Shown here piece after piece: positions 1 through 5,307 of a DNA stretch of 5,307 nucleotides. The stretch is from Chitinophagaceae bacterium. Its GTDB lineage: Bacteria; Bacteroidota; Bacteroidia; Chitinophagales; Chitinophagaceae. The translations under genes and the position numbers were made by a program. How positions within the stretch are numbered: position 1 is the first letter of the stretch; every line of letters starts with the position of its first letter. The stretch spans positions 1 through 5,307 of the forward strand of contig CANKNL010000217.1 of NCBI GenBank assembly GCA_947483345.1, read 5' to 3'. The notes below the pieces were generated by a model, which was not told the origin of the DNA, ran no database searches, and saw only the letters and a program-made list of their open reading frames with translations.

Positions 1-1031
1 AACTGTTGAAATCTGGATACATCAACAATCAGATCCCAGCTATACCTGATGAATAATTTACCAACATCATATGTGGTGAATGGTTCCACTTTTTCGCCCA
101 GGGCCATTTTAACCAATGCGGCAGGTTGGTTTTGGCCGGCACCAGCCGAGAGGTATATCCAGGCCGGAAAGCGGGGATTAATTTCCATGATATATAATTC
201 ATCAGTTGCCGTTTTCATGATCTCAATCTCCAGCCCGCCCCGCCATTTGGTGACCGCTACAAAATGTTTAGCCAGGTCAATCAATGCGTCATCCTCCAGT
301 GTAATACCAGCCCAGGCCTTACCTTTATCTGTAATATACAATTTACGCATGGGGATAATACTGGTGGCATTCCCTTCACCATCGCCAAGGGCTGCAATAT
401 TAACTTCGGTACCATTTATAAATTGCTGAACAATGATTGGTAATCCCCATTTAGCACTGATTTTATAAAATGCTTTTTGTGCCTGCTCCAGCGTATAAGC
501 TACAACGGCATCATAATATTTTCCTTTTACCACTAAGGGGTAGCCAAACTCCTCGCCTATTGAATACAATTCATTTACGGTATAAATGACTTTGTCTTTT
601 GGCACCAGAAAATTATGCTGCTGTCCAAATGCAAACAGGTTTAATTTATCCCGTGCATCAAACATCTCAAAGCTGGGCAAAAAAGAATGGATACCCAATG
701 CTTTTAAACGGGGTGCAATGCTGATAAAATTATATAGCTCAGCGTCAAAATTCGGAATGATCACATCAATCTGCTCCTGATCGTGAATGTACTTTATGGC
801 ATTGTACAATACCTCAGAGCCCGCGGCAGGATATGATATCTGATAGGTTTTATCGCACATATCATTCATGTAAATACCGGGCTCTAAACTTTCATAAGCC
901 AATCCAATAATGCGTACAGGCTGATCGTAACCGTCACGTATTGCTCTGATCACAGCAACGCCCGGACCCGGACTATCGATAGCATTTAAGCCTGTTACTG
1001 CTATTACAATCGTTTTTTTATTTTCGCTCAT
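1..1031 (-). CDS. ATP-grasp ligase (CPSase/biotin-carboxylase-like), C-terminus cut by window edge
   Basis: The reading frame is open from the ATG at 1031 to the left edge, giving 343 codons without a stop. Residues 1-125 look like a pre-ATP-grasp Rossmann-type domain, with a glycine/proline-rich loop near residues 14-24 (GLNAIDSPGPG). The ATP-grasp fold follows: FGYPLVVKG at 162-170 supplies the nucleotide-binding lysine K169, VQQFINGTEVNIA at 201-213 is the hinge/adenine strand, and LEIEIM at 267-272 plus MEINPRFPAW at 282-291 give the likely Mg2+ ligands E270, E283 and N285. ATP-grasp enzymes activate a carboxylate as acyl-phosphate and couple it to an amine or other nucleophile. The substrate is unknown here. 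It starts 13 bp after a PqqD-like gene on the same strand, so the two are probably cotranscribed, which hints at a peptide substrate. A weak AAAAGAG lies just upstream of the start. The key residues seen are intact. The class is well supported; the function is not. Confidence 0.9.
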   Translation of the reverse strand, partial: MSENKKTIVIAVTGLNAIDSPGPGVAVIRAIRDGYDQPVRIIGLAYESLEPGIYMNDMCDKTYQISYPAAGSEVLYNAIKYIHDQEQIDVIIPNFDAELYNFISIAPRLKALGIHSFLPSFEMFDARDKLNLFAFGQQHNFLVPKDKVIYTVNELYSIGEEFGYPLVVKGKYYDAVVAYTLEQAQKAFYKISAKWGLPIIVQQFINGTEVNIAALGDGEGNATSIIPMRKLYITDKGKAWAGITLEDDALIDLAKHFVAVTKWRGGLEIEIMKTATDELYIMEINPRFPAWIYLSAGAGQNQPAALVKMALGEKVEPFTTYDVGKLFIRYSWDLIVDVSRFQQ

Positions 1032-1044
1032 CGCTAATGCTCTT

Positions 1045-1284
1045 TTAATTACTGAGTAAATTATTTTCTTTTAAAAGACTTACAAAATCATCGATATCTT
1101 TTTCAATGGTCAGTTTATCCACGTCATACTTTTCCAGCAATGTCTTTTTAATCTCATTCAATGACCTGCTTTCTTTCATGAGCTGAATAATTTCAGCGGC
1201 TATCGGATTACTGCTGTATGAGTCTCCTGTAGCGGGGTTGAATACAAATCCAAATTCGTTAGTTGCGATATTTTTTTTTATCAT
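1045..1284 (-). CDS. PqqD-like small protein (RiPP recognition element fold)
   Basis: This 79-residue protein has the layout of the PqqD family. A beta-hairpin-like N-terminus (FGFVFNPATGDSYSSN, residues 11-26) leads into a first helix (AAEIIQLM), then a helix-turn pattern (SLNEIKKTLLEKYDV) and a final helix with the D..DFVSLLKENNLL signature (residues 65-77). PqqD-type domains are small winged-helix proteins. In several RiPP pathways they bind the leader of a precursor peptide and present it to a modifying enzyme. Here the next gene, 13 bp downstream, is an ATP-grasp ligase, so the protein may deliver a peptide to it; that is inference from context. The length fits free-standing members of the family. 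The start codon is followed almost at once by a run of nine A residues, and no Shine-Dalgarno sequence is seen, as is normal in Bacteroidota. It is not part of a pqqABCDE cluster as far as the window shows. Confidence 0.85.
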   Translation of the reverse strand: MIKKNIATNEFGFVFNPATGDSYSSNPIAAEIIQLMKESRSLNEIKKTLLEKYDVDKLTIEKDIDDFVSLLKENNLLSN

Positions 1285-1307
1285 TTGATGTAGTTTAATA
1301 AAAAAGT

Positions 1308-1367
1308 TCAGGTTAATTTTTTAATCCATCCCTCATGGTTGTGGATTTTTACTATGTTAAAAATCAT
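1308..1367 (-). CDS. 19-codon ORF upstream of the PqqD-like gene (speculative)
   Basis: An ATG at 1367 opens a frame of 19 codons ending in TGA at 1308, 23 bp before the PqqD-like start and on the same strand. The peptide begins MIFNIVKIHN and ends HEGWIKKLT. It sits where a precursor or leader peptide could sit, but it is shorter than most RiPP precursors, has no Gly-Gly leader site or core repeats, and lies in AT-rich DNA where short ORFs arise by chance. It may simply be untranslated leader between the acetyltransferase and PqqD-like genes. Confidence 0.15.
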   Translation of the reverse strand: MIFNIVKIHNHEGWIKKLT

Positions 1368-1391
1368 GAAAATTGAGATGCCCTTTTATAA

Positions 1392-1895
1392 CTAATATAC
1401 TTTTTGATTTACCCATACATAATCATCAACCAATATATCGTTCTTTAATATGCCTTTTCTTCTTACACATTCTAAATGGTACCCATTTTTTTCCAAAACC
1501 TTCATGCTCGATTTATTATATTCAAATACTTCTGCCACGATACGGTTAATCGCAAAAGTGTCAAAAATATATGCCGTCATTAAACCTACAGCAATAGTAG
1601 CTATCCCGGTTCCCCAAAAAGGCTCAGCCACCCAATAGCTAAGTTCAACATTCATTTTATATACATCTTCCTGCAATACGATACCAATACCACCAACAAT
1701 TTCCTGTTCATTTAAAATGGCAAAGTTTTGTGTAGGCGCTAATTCTAACTGGCCGTTAATGAATTTAATGGCATCTTCAGTTGTATACGGATGAGGGATA
1801 TAATCACGCAGATTATTCCAGATATTTACATTATTGAAATAGGTGGTTAAGGTTGTGGCATCTTCAATAGCCCAGGGTTTTAAAGAGATATACAT
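1392..1895 (-). CDS. GNAT-family N-acetyltransferase (RimJ/RimL-like)
   Basis: This protein of 167 residues has the GNAT fold in the RimJ/RimL style. The N-terminus ISLKPWAIEDATTLTTYF matches the usual first strand and helix, followed by NNLRDYIPHPYT, typical of this subgroup. Motif A is ELSYWVAEPFWGTGIA (residues 84-99), whose GTGIA loop holds the acetyl-CoA pyrophosphate. Motif B is NKSSMKVLEKNGY (127-139), the asparagine/serine helix that packs on the CoA. Family members transfer acetyl from acetyl-CoA to protein N-termini, amino sugars, antibiotics or small amines; the substrate cannot be read from sequence. I chose the ATG at 1895. A TTG six codons upstream (1913) is in frame, but the ATG places the start just before the first conserved strand. 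It lies 107 bp upstream of the PqqD-like gene on the same strand, with no convincing terminator between, so read-through is possible. Confidence 0.9.
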   Translation of the reverse strand: MYISLKPWAIEDATTLTTYFNNVNIWNNLRDYIPHPYTTEDAIKFINGQLELAPTQNFAILNEQEIVGGIGIVLQEDVYKMNVELSYWVAEPFWGTGIATIAVGLMTAYIFDTFAINRIVAEVFEYNKSSMKVLEKNGYHLECVRRKGILKNDILVDDYVWVNQKVY

Positions 1896-2144
1896 GTTAT
1901 TTTTTATACTCAAGGTATCGGATTAATTACAAATACAAGTATCAGACCTCATTTTTACTTAAAAGTTTAATGCCTTTTACATTTTTATTTTAGACGCTTG
2001 TTTTTGTGATTTCCTTCGGGTTAAAAATAAAAAATATAAATCATGTCATACTTTAACAAATAGGATATTATAAAAAAATATTTACGCTATTGATGTCTCC
2101 CCATAAAAGATAAAAATCTAATCTTATATTTATACAAAAAAATC
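1896..2144. promoter_or_regulatory. divergent intergenic region with probable promoters on both strands
   Basis: These 249 bp separate the leftward acetyltransferase from the rightward methyltransferase and must hold the start signals of at least one of them. The sequence is very AT-rich. Against the Bacteroidota consensus (-7 TAnnTTTG, -33 TTTG) there are only partial matches: TGTATTTG on the minus strand at 1930-1937 (one mismatch, about 35 bp before the ATG) and TATATTTA on the plus strand at 2125-2132 (one mismatch, but very close to the methyltransferase start and without a -33 box). No operator-like inverted repeat, riboswitch or small gene was recognised. Confidence 0.4.
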
Positions 2145-3008
2145 ATGGAACCCTTAATCCGGAATATTGCAGATACCGCTCTGTGGGTTGCCATATACCG
2201 GGCTGATGAAAGTGAACGGCCCGATGCCGTTTTTAAAGACCCTTATGCCAGACTGCTGGCAGGCGAACGTGGAAAGCATATTGTGGATGCCATGGTAGAC
2301 GGCCGCAGAAACAGTTGGTCTTTTATTGCACGTACCTATTTATTTGATGAATACATTATGCATCATGTACACCAGGGTTATGACATGATCATTAATCTGG
2401 CCTGCGGACTTGATACCCGACCATACCGGCTATCCCTGCCTTCAACAATAATTTGGGTAGATGTTGATCTTAAGGAAATGGTCAACTACATGCAAACGAT
2501 GATGGCGAATGAGAAGCCAAATTGTATACATGAACGCCTATCATTAGACCTCTCTGACAGGGAAGCGAGGGTAAAAATCTTTCATGAACTGGGAAGTCGT
2601 GGAAAAAAAATACTGGTTGTTGCCGAAGGCCTGATCGGTTATTTGGATGAAGTAGACGCCGGGGCGCTTGCCTATGACCTGTCGCATGTACGCAGTTTCA
2701 GGCATTGGGTAATTGATATCATGTCGCCGGGCATTCTTCCGCTTATCCGGCAAGAAATGGGTATTTTATTAGACGAAGCCAAATCACCATTAGTTTTTGC
2801 ACCAGACGATGGAGAAGATTTCTTTGCGTTGTTTGGCTGGAAATCTGTTGAATCCAGATCAAAATTAAAAACTGCCTATACCTTAAAAAGACTGTCGGCC
2901 GACATGATCACCTATGCAGCCCTTCCCGAACCGATTGGCCCTAAGGGAAAATTTCCCTGGTCGGGTGTTTGTCTTTTTGAAAATATGGTTTCACGGCCTT
3001 TGCCTTAA
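2145..3008 (+). CDS. class I SAM-dependent methyltransferase, leucine carboxyl methyltransferase (LCMT/PPM1-like) family
   Basis: The 287-residue protein has the features of the bacterial LCMT-like methyltransferase family, whose members are commonly 260-310 residues. The N-terminus contains ALWVAIYRADESERPDAVF and KDPYARLLAGERG (residues 12-43), the family's lid region. ARTYLFDEY (62-70) has the conserved arginine that holds the SAM carboxylate. Motif I is NLACGLDTRPYRL (84-96), the SAM-binding loop; WVDVD (104-108) ends the second strand with an acidic residue for the ribose, and EGLIGYLDE (161-169) is the family's EGL motif. In eukaryotes this fold methylates the C-terminal leucine of phosphatase 2A; bacterial members mostly modify small molecules or are uncharacterised, so the substrate here is unknown. 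The protein looks complete and cytosolic. A VOC-fold gene follows after 56 bp and is probably in the same transcript. No Shine-Dalgarno sequence precedes the ATG. Confidence 0.9.
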   Translation: MEPLIRNIADTALWVAIYRADESERPDAVFKDPYARLLAGERGKHIVDAMVDGRRNSWSFIARTYLFDEYIMHHVHQGYDMIINLACGLDTRPYRLSLPSTIIWVDVDLKEMVNYMQTMMANEKPNCIHERLSLDLSDREARVKIFHELGSRGKKILVVAEGLIGYLDEVDAGALAYDLSHVRSFRHWVIDIMSPGILPLIRQEMGILLDEAKSPLVFAPDDGEDFFALFGWKSVESRSKLKTAYTLKRLSADMITYAALPEPIGPKGKFPWSGVCLFENMVSRPLP

Positions 3009-3064
3009 AGTTAAAATATGCAGAAGTACAGCGGGTATTTTTGTTTTGTTAAAAGAACCAACTC

Positions 3065-3466
3065 ATGAACCAACATATTGCACACCTGGCATTAGTTGTA
3101 AACGACTACGATGAAGCCATCGCCTTTTATACCCAAAAATTAAACTTCACCCTCATAGAAGATACCAAACTGAGTGAAACAAAACGTTGGGTAAAACTGG
3201 CCCCCAAAGGCAATGGGGCATGTTGTTTATTACTGGCGCAAGCAGCCACAGATGAACAAAAAAGCAGGGTTGGTAATCAAACCGGAGGCAGGGTATTTTT
3301 ATTTTTATATACCGATGATTTTTGGAGAGATTATCACCATATGTTGGCCGAAAAAATAAATTTTGTACGGCCACCCGTAAAAGAACCTTACGGTACTGTA
3401 GCTGTTTTTGAAGACTTGTATGGAAACTTATGGGATCTGATAGAACCTGAGAAGCTGTCTGAATAA
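3065..3466 (+). CDS. VOC-superfamily (glyoxalase/bleomycin-resistance fold) protein
   Basis: At 133 residues this is a single VOC protein made of two beta-alpha-beta-beta-beta modules. Module one starts IAHLALVVNDYDEAIAFY (residues 5-22), the classic first strand and helix, and runs to ACCLLLAQA. Module two starts GGRVFLFLYTDDFWRDY (74-90) and ends with PYGTVAVFEDLYGNLWDLIE (108-127), the family's usual last strands. H7 and E116 stand at positions often used as metal ligands, but no histidine occurs in the first strand of module two, so the metal site may be incomplete or use other residues. Family members include glyoxalase I, dioxygenases, fosfomycin-resistance enzymes and non-enzymatic binding proteins; the specific role cannot be assigned. 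The gene follows the methyltransferase by 56 bp and is closed by a strong hairpin directly after its stop codon. Confidence 0.88.
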   Translation: MNQHIAHLALVVNDYDEAIAFYTQKLNFTLIEDTKLSETKRWVKLAPKGNGACCLLLAQAATDEQKSRVGNQTGGRVFLFLYTDDFWRDYHHMLAEKINFVRPPVKEPYGTVAVFEDLYGNLWDLIEPEKLSE

Positions 3467-3503
3467 AAAATATCCCATCAGCTCAAGGCTAATGGGATAT
3501 TTT
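3467..3503. terminator. bidirectional rho-independent terminator between convergent genes
   Basis: A perfect 12 bp inverted repeat pairs AAAATATCCCAT (3467-3478) with ATGGGATATTTT (3492-3503). Inside it, AGC (3480-3482) can pair with GCT (3488-3490), leaving a five-base loop and one mismatch. The left arm starts immediately after the VOC stop codon and the right arm lies 18 bp from the GDH stop codon. Read leftward, the stem is flanked by six T residues (complement of 3465-3470); read rightward it ends in TTTT. It can therefore stop transcription arriving from both sides. Confidence 0.88.
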
Positions 3504-3521
3504 AAAAATCTCAATACCATT

Positions 3522-4943
3522 TTATGGAAAAATACCTAACTCACTGTAACTGTTGGCAACCTTGTTGATGGCACTTACATAAGCTGCAGTACGCATATCA
3601 GGGATTTCCGGATTACTCATCCATATGTCCATGATCTCCCGTGTTGCCCCTATCATTGTTTCTTCCAGGCCACTATGCACAAGGTCAACTTCATCGGGTC
3701 CATGCATGATAAAAGTTCGTTCAACCTCATTTACTTTTTTTCCGCTCAATTCTTCTATCTGTCCTAAAATACGCGAGTTCAGGTTTTCGGTAAACCGTTT
3801 TTCCATACGTCCATACCGAACATGACTTAAATTTTTCAACCACTCAAAATAACTAACGGTTACACCGCCCGCATTGAGGTACATATCCGGTACACATAAA
3901 ATACCTTTTTGTGCAAATACGTCATCGGCTTCAGGCGTACATGGTCCATTAGCCGCTTCCCCAATTATTTTTGCTTTTACTCTTGGTGCATTTTCTGCAT
4001 TAATAACATTTTCAAGTGCTGCCGGAATCAAGATATCACATTCCAGTTCCAAAGCATCTGTATTTTTAACCAGGTTGGTTGCACCCGGAAAGTTCAATAT
4101 TGAACCAGTTGCTTTTCTGTGTTTCACAACTTCCTCCTCATGTAAGCCATTGGCATTAAAAATAGCACCTTCATATTCTGCTATGCCAATAACTTTTGCA
4201 CCATGCTCGCGGAAGAATTTAGCACAATAAAATCCCACATTTCCCATTCCCTGTACCACTACTGTTTTACCTTCAATCCCAACAGTTAATCCCTGCTTGG
4301 CCATCACATCTGGCATATTGCACACTTCGCGTATGCCGAAAAATACACCCAACCCTGTAGCTTCTGTACGGCCACGTACGCCTCCCTGTGAAACCGGCTT
4401 ACCGGTTACACAACCAACAGCATCAATATCACCGGGTTTTAATGATGCATAGGTATCCACAATCCAGGCCATTTCTCTTGATCCTGTACCATAATCCGGA
4501 GCGGGTACATCAATACCGGGGCCAATAAAATTTTTCTTTACTAACTCCGATGTATACCTGCGGGTAATTTTTTCCAACTCATACTCACTGTACTTACGGG
4601 GATTTATTTTTATCCCCCCTTTTCCGCCGCCAAATGGCACATTCACAATAGCACATTTATAGGTCATTAAACTGGCCAATGCCATTACCTCATCCTGGTT
4701 TACTTCATCACTAAAACGTATCCCGCCTTTGCAGGGTGCTTTATGGTGACTGTGTTGTACGCGGTAGGCTTCTATAACTTCAATGCTTCCATCATCCCGT
4801 TTTACCGGAAAACGCATTTGGTAAACACTGTTACAGGCCTTAATCTGTTCTAAAATTCCCAAATCCCATTTCGTGAATTTGGCGGCTTTGTCAAAACTTT
4901 TTTCCACACTATGGAAAAAGCTGTATGGCTGTTGAGCACTCAT
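3522..4943 (-). CDS. glutamate dehydrogenase (Glu/Leu/Phe/Val dehydrogenase family) with antenna-like insertion
   Basis: The enzyme interconverts glutamate and 2-oxoglutarate plus ammonium using NAD(P), linking nitrogen and carbon metabolism in the cytosol. The 473-residue protein carries the family's landmarks: CKGGIRF with substrate lysine K72, TYKCAIVNVPFGGGKGG with K96 and the catalytic lysine K108, and VPAPDYGTG with the catalytic aspartate D150. The dinucleotide-binding loop is GMGNVG (232-237). E256 at the end of the second Rossmann strand is compatible with NAD use, though dual specificity cannot be excluded. NAGGVTVSYFEW (357-368) includes the substrate serine S364. Between YGR (377-379) and VHSGLEE (422-428) is an extra stretch of about 42 residues, at the place where animal GDH has its antenna; typical shorter bacterial enzymes lack it. 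All the catalytic residues I looked for are present. The gene is monocistronic or follows the CcmD-like gene by 179 bp, and ends at the shared hairpin. Confidence 0.97.
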   Translation of the reverse strand: MSAQQPYSFFHSVEKSFDKAAKFTKWDLGILEQIKACNSVYQMRFPVKRDDGSIEVIEAYRVQHSHHKAPCKGGIRFSDEVNQDEVMALASLMTYKCAIVNVPFGGGKGGIKINPRKYSEYELEKITRRYTSELVKKNFIGPGIDVPAPDYGTGSREMAWIVDTYASLKPGDIDAVGCVTGKPVSQGGVRGRTEATGLGVFFGIREVCNMPDVMAKQGLTVGIEGKTVVVQGMGNVGFYCAKFFREHGAKVIGIAEYEGAIFNANGLHEEEVVKHRKATGSILNFPGATNLVKNTDALELECDILIPAALENVINAENAPRVKAKIIGEAANGPCTPEADDVFAQKGILCVPDMYLNAGGVTVSYFEWLKNLSHVRYGRMEKRFTENLNSRILGQIEELSGKKVNEVERTFIMHGPDEVDLVHSGLEETMIGATREIMDIWMSNPEIPDMRTAAYVSAINKVANSYSELGIFP

Positions 4944-5122
4944 AAATGTTGTTTTATTTTTAGCAATCGTTAAATGAAAGAGTTTGTTTTTTGCGCTGGC
5001 CCTGCTATTTTACAGAGACGAAGCGGAGAACTTATTTTATAATTTTTTAAACCTATCAGTTATATTAATCCTTGTTATTGTTAGCCAGTTCTGTACTTTT
5101 ATTCAGCACATATCAAAACAGG
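4944..5122 (-). promoter_or_regulatory. GDH upstream region, probable promoter
   Basis: These 179 bp lie between the stop of the CcmD-like gene and the GDH start, both on the minus strand. The only partial match to the Bacteroidota -7 box (TAnnTTTG) that I found is TAGGTTTA on the minus strand at 5048-5055, one base off and without a clear -33 TTTG; it would give a leader of about 100 bases. No strong terminator hairpin for the CcmD-like gene is seen, so read-through into GDH is not excluded. A plus-strand ORF crossing this region and the next gene has no recognisable protein character. Confidence 0.3.
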
Positions 5123-5307
5123 CTAATCTTTTCCCTTTTCAAATCTGCTTATTTTTCTATCTAATAAAAAAACATAGCCGAATAAACCTATTAAAATAGT
5201 CAGGCAGACTGCGACTACAACATAAATTTTCCCATTACTCCTCATCAAATCTGCCATGTCGGGTTTATTCTGTCCAAAAGCTACCAAATTGATCAGTATC
5301 CCAAAAG
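5123..5307 (-). CDS. CcmD-like small membrane protein (cytochrome c maturation), 5' end beyond window
   Basis: On the minus strand the frame is open from the right edge to TAG at 5123-5125, giving 60 readable residues. The fragment has a hydrophobic start ending VAFGQ, which resembles the end of a signal peptide. Then comes MADLMRSNGKIYVVVAV, a membrane helix of about 22 residues, and a charged tail LLDRKISRFEKGKD. The RSNGKIYVVVAV...LLDRKI pattern matches my recollection of the small CcmD-family proteins of Bacteroidota, which sit in the inner membrane and assist the heme-handling CcmABC complex in cytochrome c maturation. Such genes usually follow ccmC-type genes, which would be expected just beyond the right edge. 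An internal ATG at 5257 would give a 44-residue protein without the signal-like part; because the upstream frame remains open and hydrophobic, I prefer a start outside the window. Confidence 0.75.
   Translation of the reverse strand, partial: FGILINLVAFGQNKPDMADLMRSNGKIYVVVAVCLTILIGLFGYVFLLDRKISRFEKGKD

Noticed and set aside
49..780. Two plus-strand ORFs (49..429 and 586..780)
   Set aside because: They are antisense to the ATP-grasp gene, whose minus-strand frame is open throughout and carries clear motifs; the plus-strand translations show no protein family features.
1323..1347. Possible terminator hairpin AATCCA/TGGATT after the acetyltransferase
   Set aside because: The stem is only 6 bp with a 13-base loop, and the T run lies on the plus-strand side, where no gene needs terminating.
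1896..1913. TTG start at 1913 for the acetyltransferase, giving 173 residues
   Set aside because: The ATG at 1895 begins just before the first conserved GNAT strand, and the six extra residues add nothing recognisable; ATG is preferred.
2544..2753. Minus-strand ORF inside the methyltransferase gene
   Set aside because: It is a shadow of the methyltransferase, which has all its SAM-binding motifs on the plus strand.
2914..3114. Plus-strand ORF bridging the methyltransferase end and the VOC start
   Set aside because: It overlaps two well-supported genes in another frame and its translation has no recognisable features.
3153..3374. Minus-strand ORF inside the VOC gene
   Set aside because: It is antisense to the VOC protein, whose plus-strand frame is clearly coding.
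3625..4230. Plus-strand ORFs within the GDH gene (3625..3825, 3874..4230, 3909..4103)
   Set aside because: All are antisense to glutamate dehydrogenase, one of the most certain calls in the window.
4984..5199. Plus-strand ORF of 71 codons rich in Phe, Leu and Ile
   Set aside because: The hydrophobic composition comes from AT-rich DNA; it overlaps the CcmD-like gene on the other strand, which has a recognisable family pattern.

Overview
The window looks like chromosomal DNA of a Bacteroidota bacterium, probably in the Chitinophagaceae/Sphingobacteriaceae part of the phylum. The reasons are the AT-rich intergenic DNA, the lack of good Shine-Dalgarno sequences before nearly every gene, a CcmD-like protein of the type usual in this phylum, and the flavour of the GDH and PqqD/ATP-grasp proteins. 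The taxonomic call is inference from sequence style.

Left third, minus strand (1..1895): three genes read leftward. A GNAT N-acetyltransferase (1392..1895) comes first. After 107 bp comes a tight pair: a free-standing PqqD-like peptide-recognition protein (1045..1284) and, 13 bp further on, an ATP-grasp ligase (1..1031) whose C-terminal end lies beyond the left edge. The PqqD/ATP-grasp pair is the most interesting part. PqqD-like domains bind peptide substrates of modifying enzymes and ATP-grasp enzymes join carboxylates to amines or other nucleophiles, so the pair suggests an ATP-dependent peptide-modifying or ligation pathway. No convincing precursor peptide is visible, only a 19-codon ORF just upstream.

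Middle, plus strand (2145..3466): after a 249 bp divergent intergenic region come a leucine-carboxyl-methyltransferase-family SAM methyltransferase and, 56 bp downstream, a VOC/glyoxalase-fold protein, probably cotranscribed. A strong bidirectional hairpin terminator (3467..3503) separates them from the converging GDH gene.

Right third, minus strand (3522..5307): a complete glutamate dehydrogenase of 473 residues with an insertion where animal GDH carries its antenna. Upstream of it is the 3' end of a CcmD-like small membrane protein of cytochrome c maturation, whose start lies beyond the right edge. The two edge genes have only one end in the window and are easily missed by an ORF search. 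No tRNA, rRNA, CRISPR array, insertion sequence or phage gene was seen.
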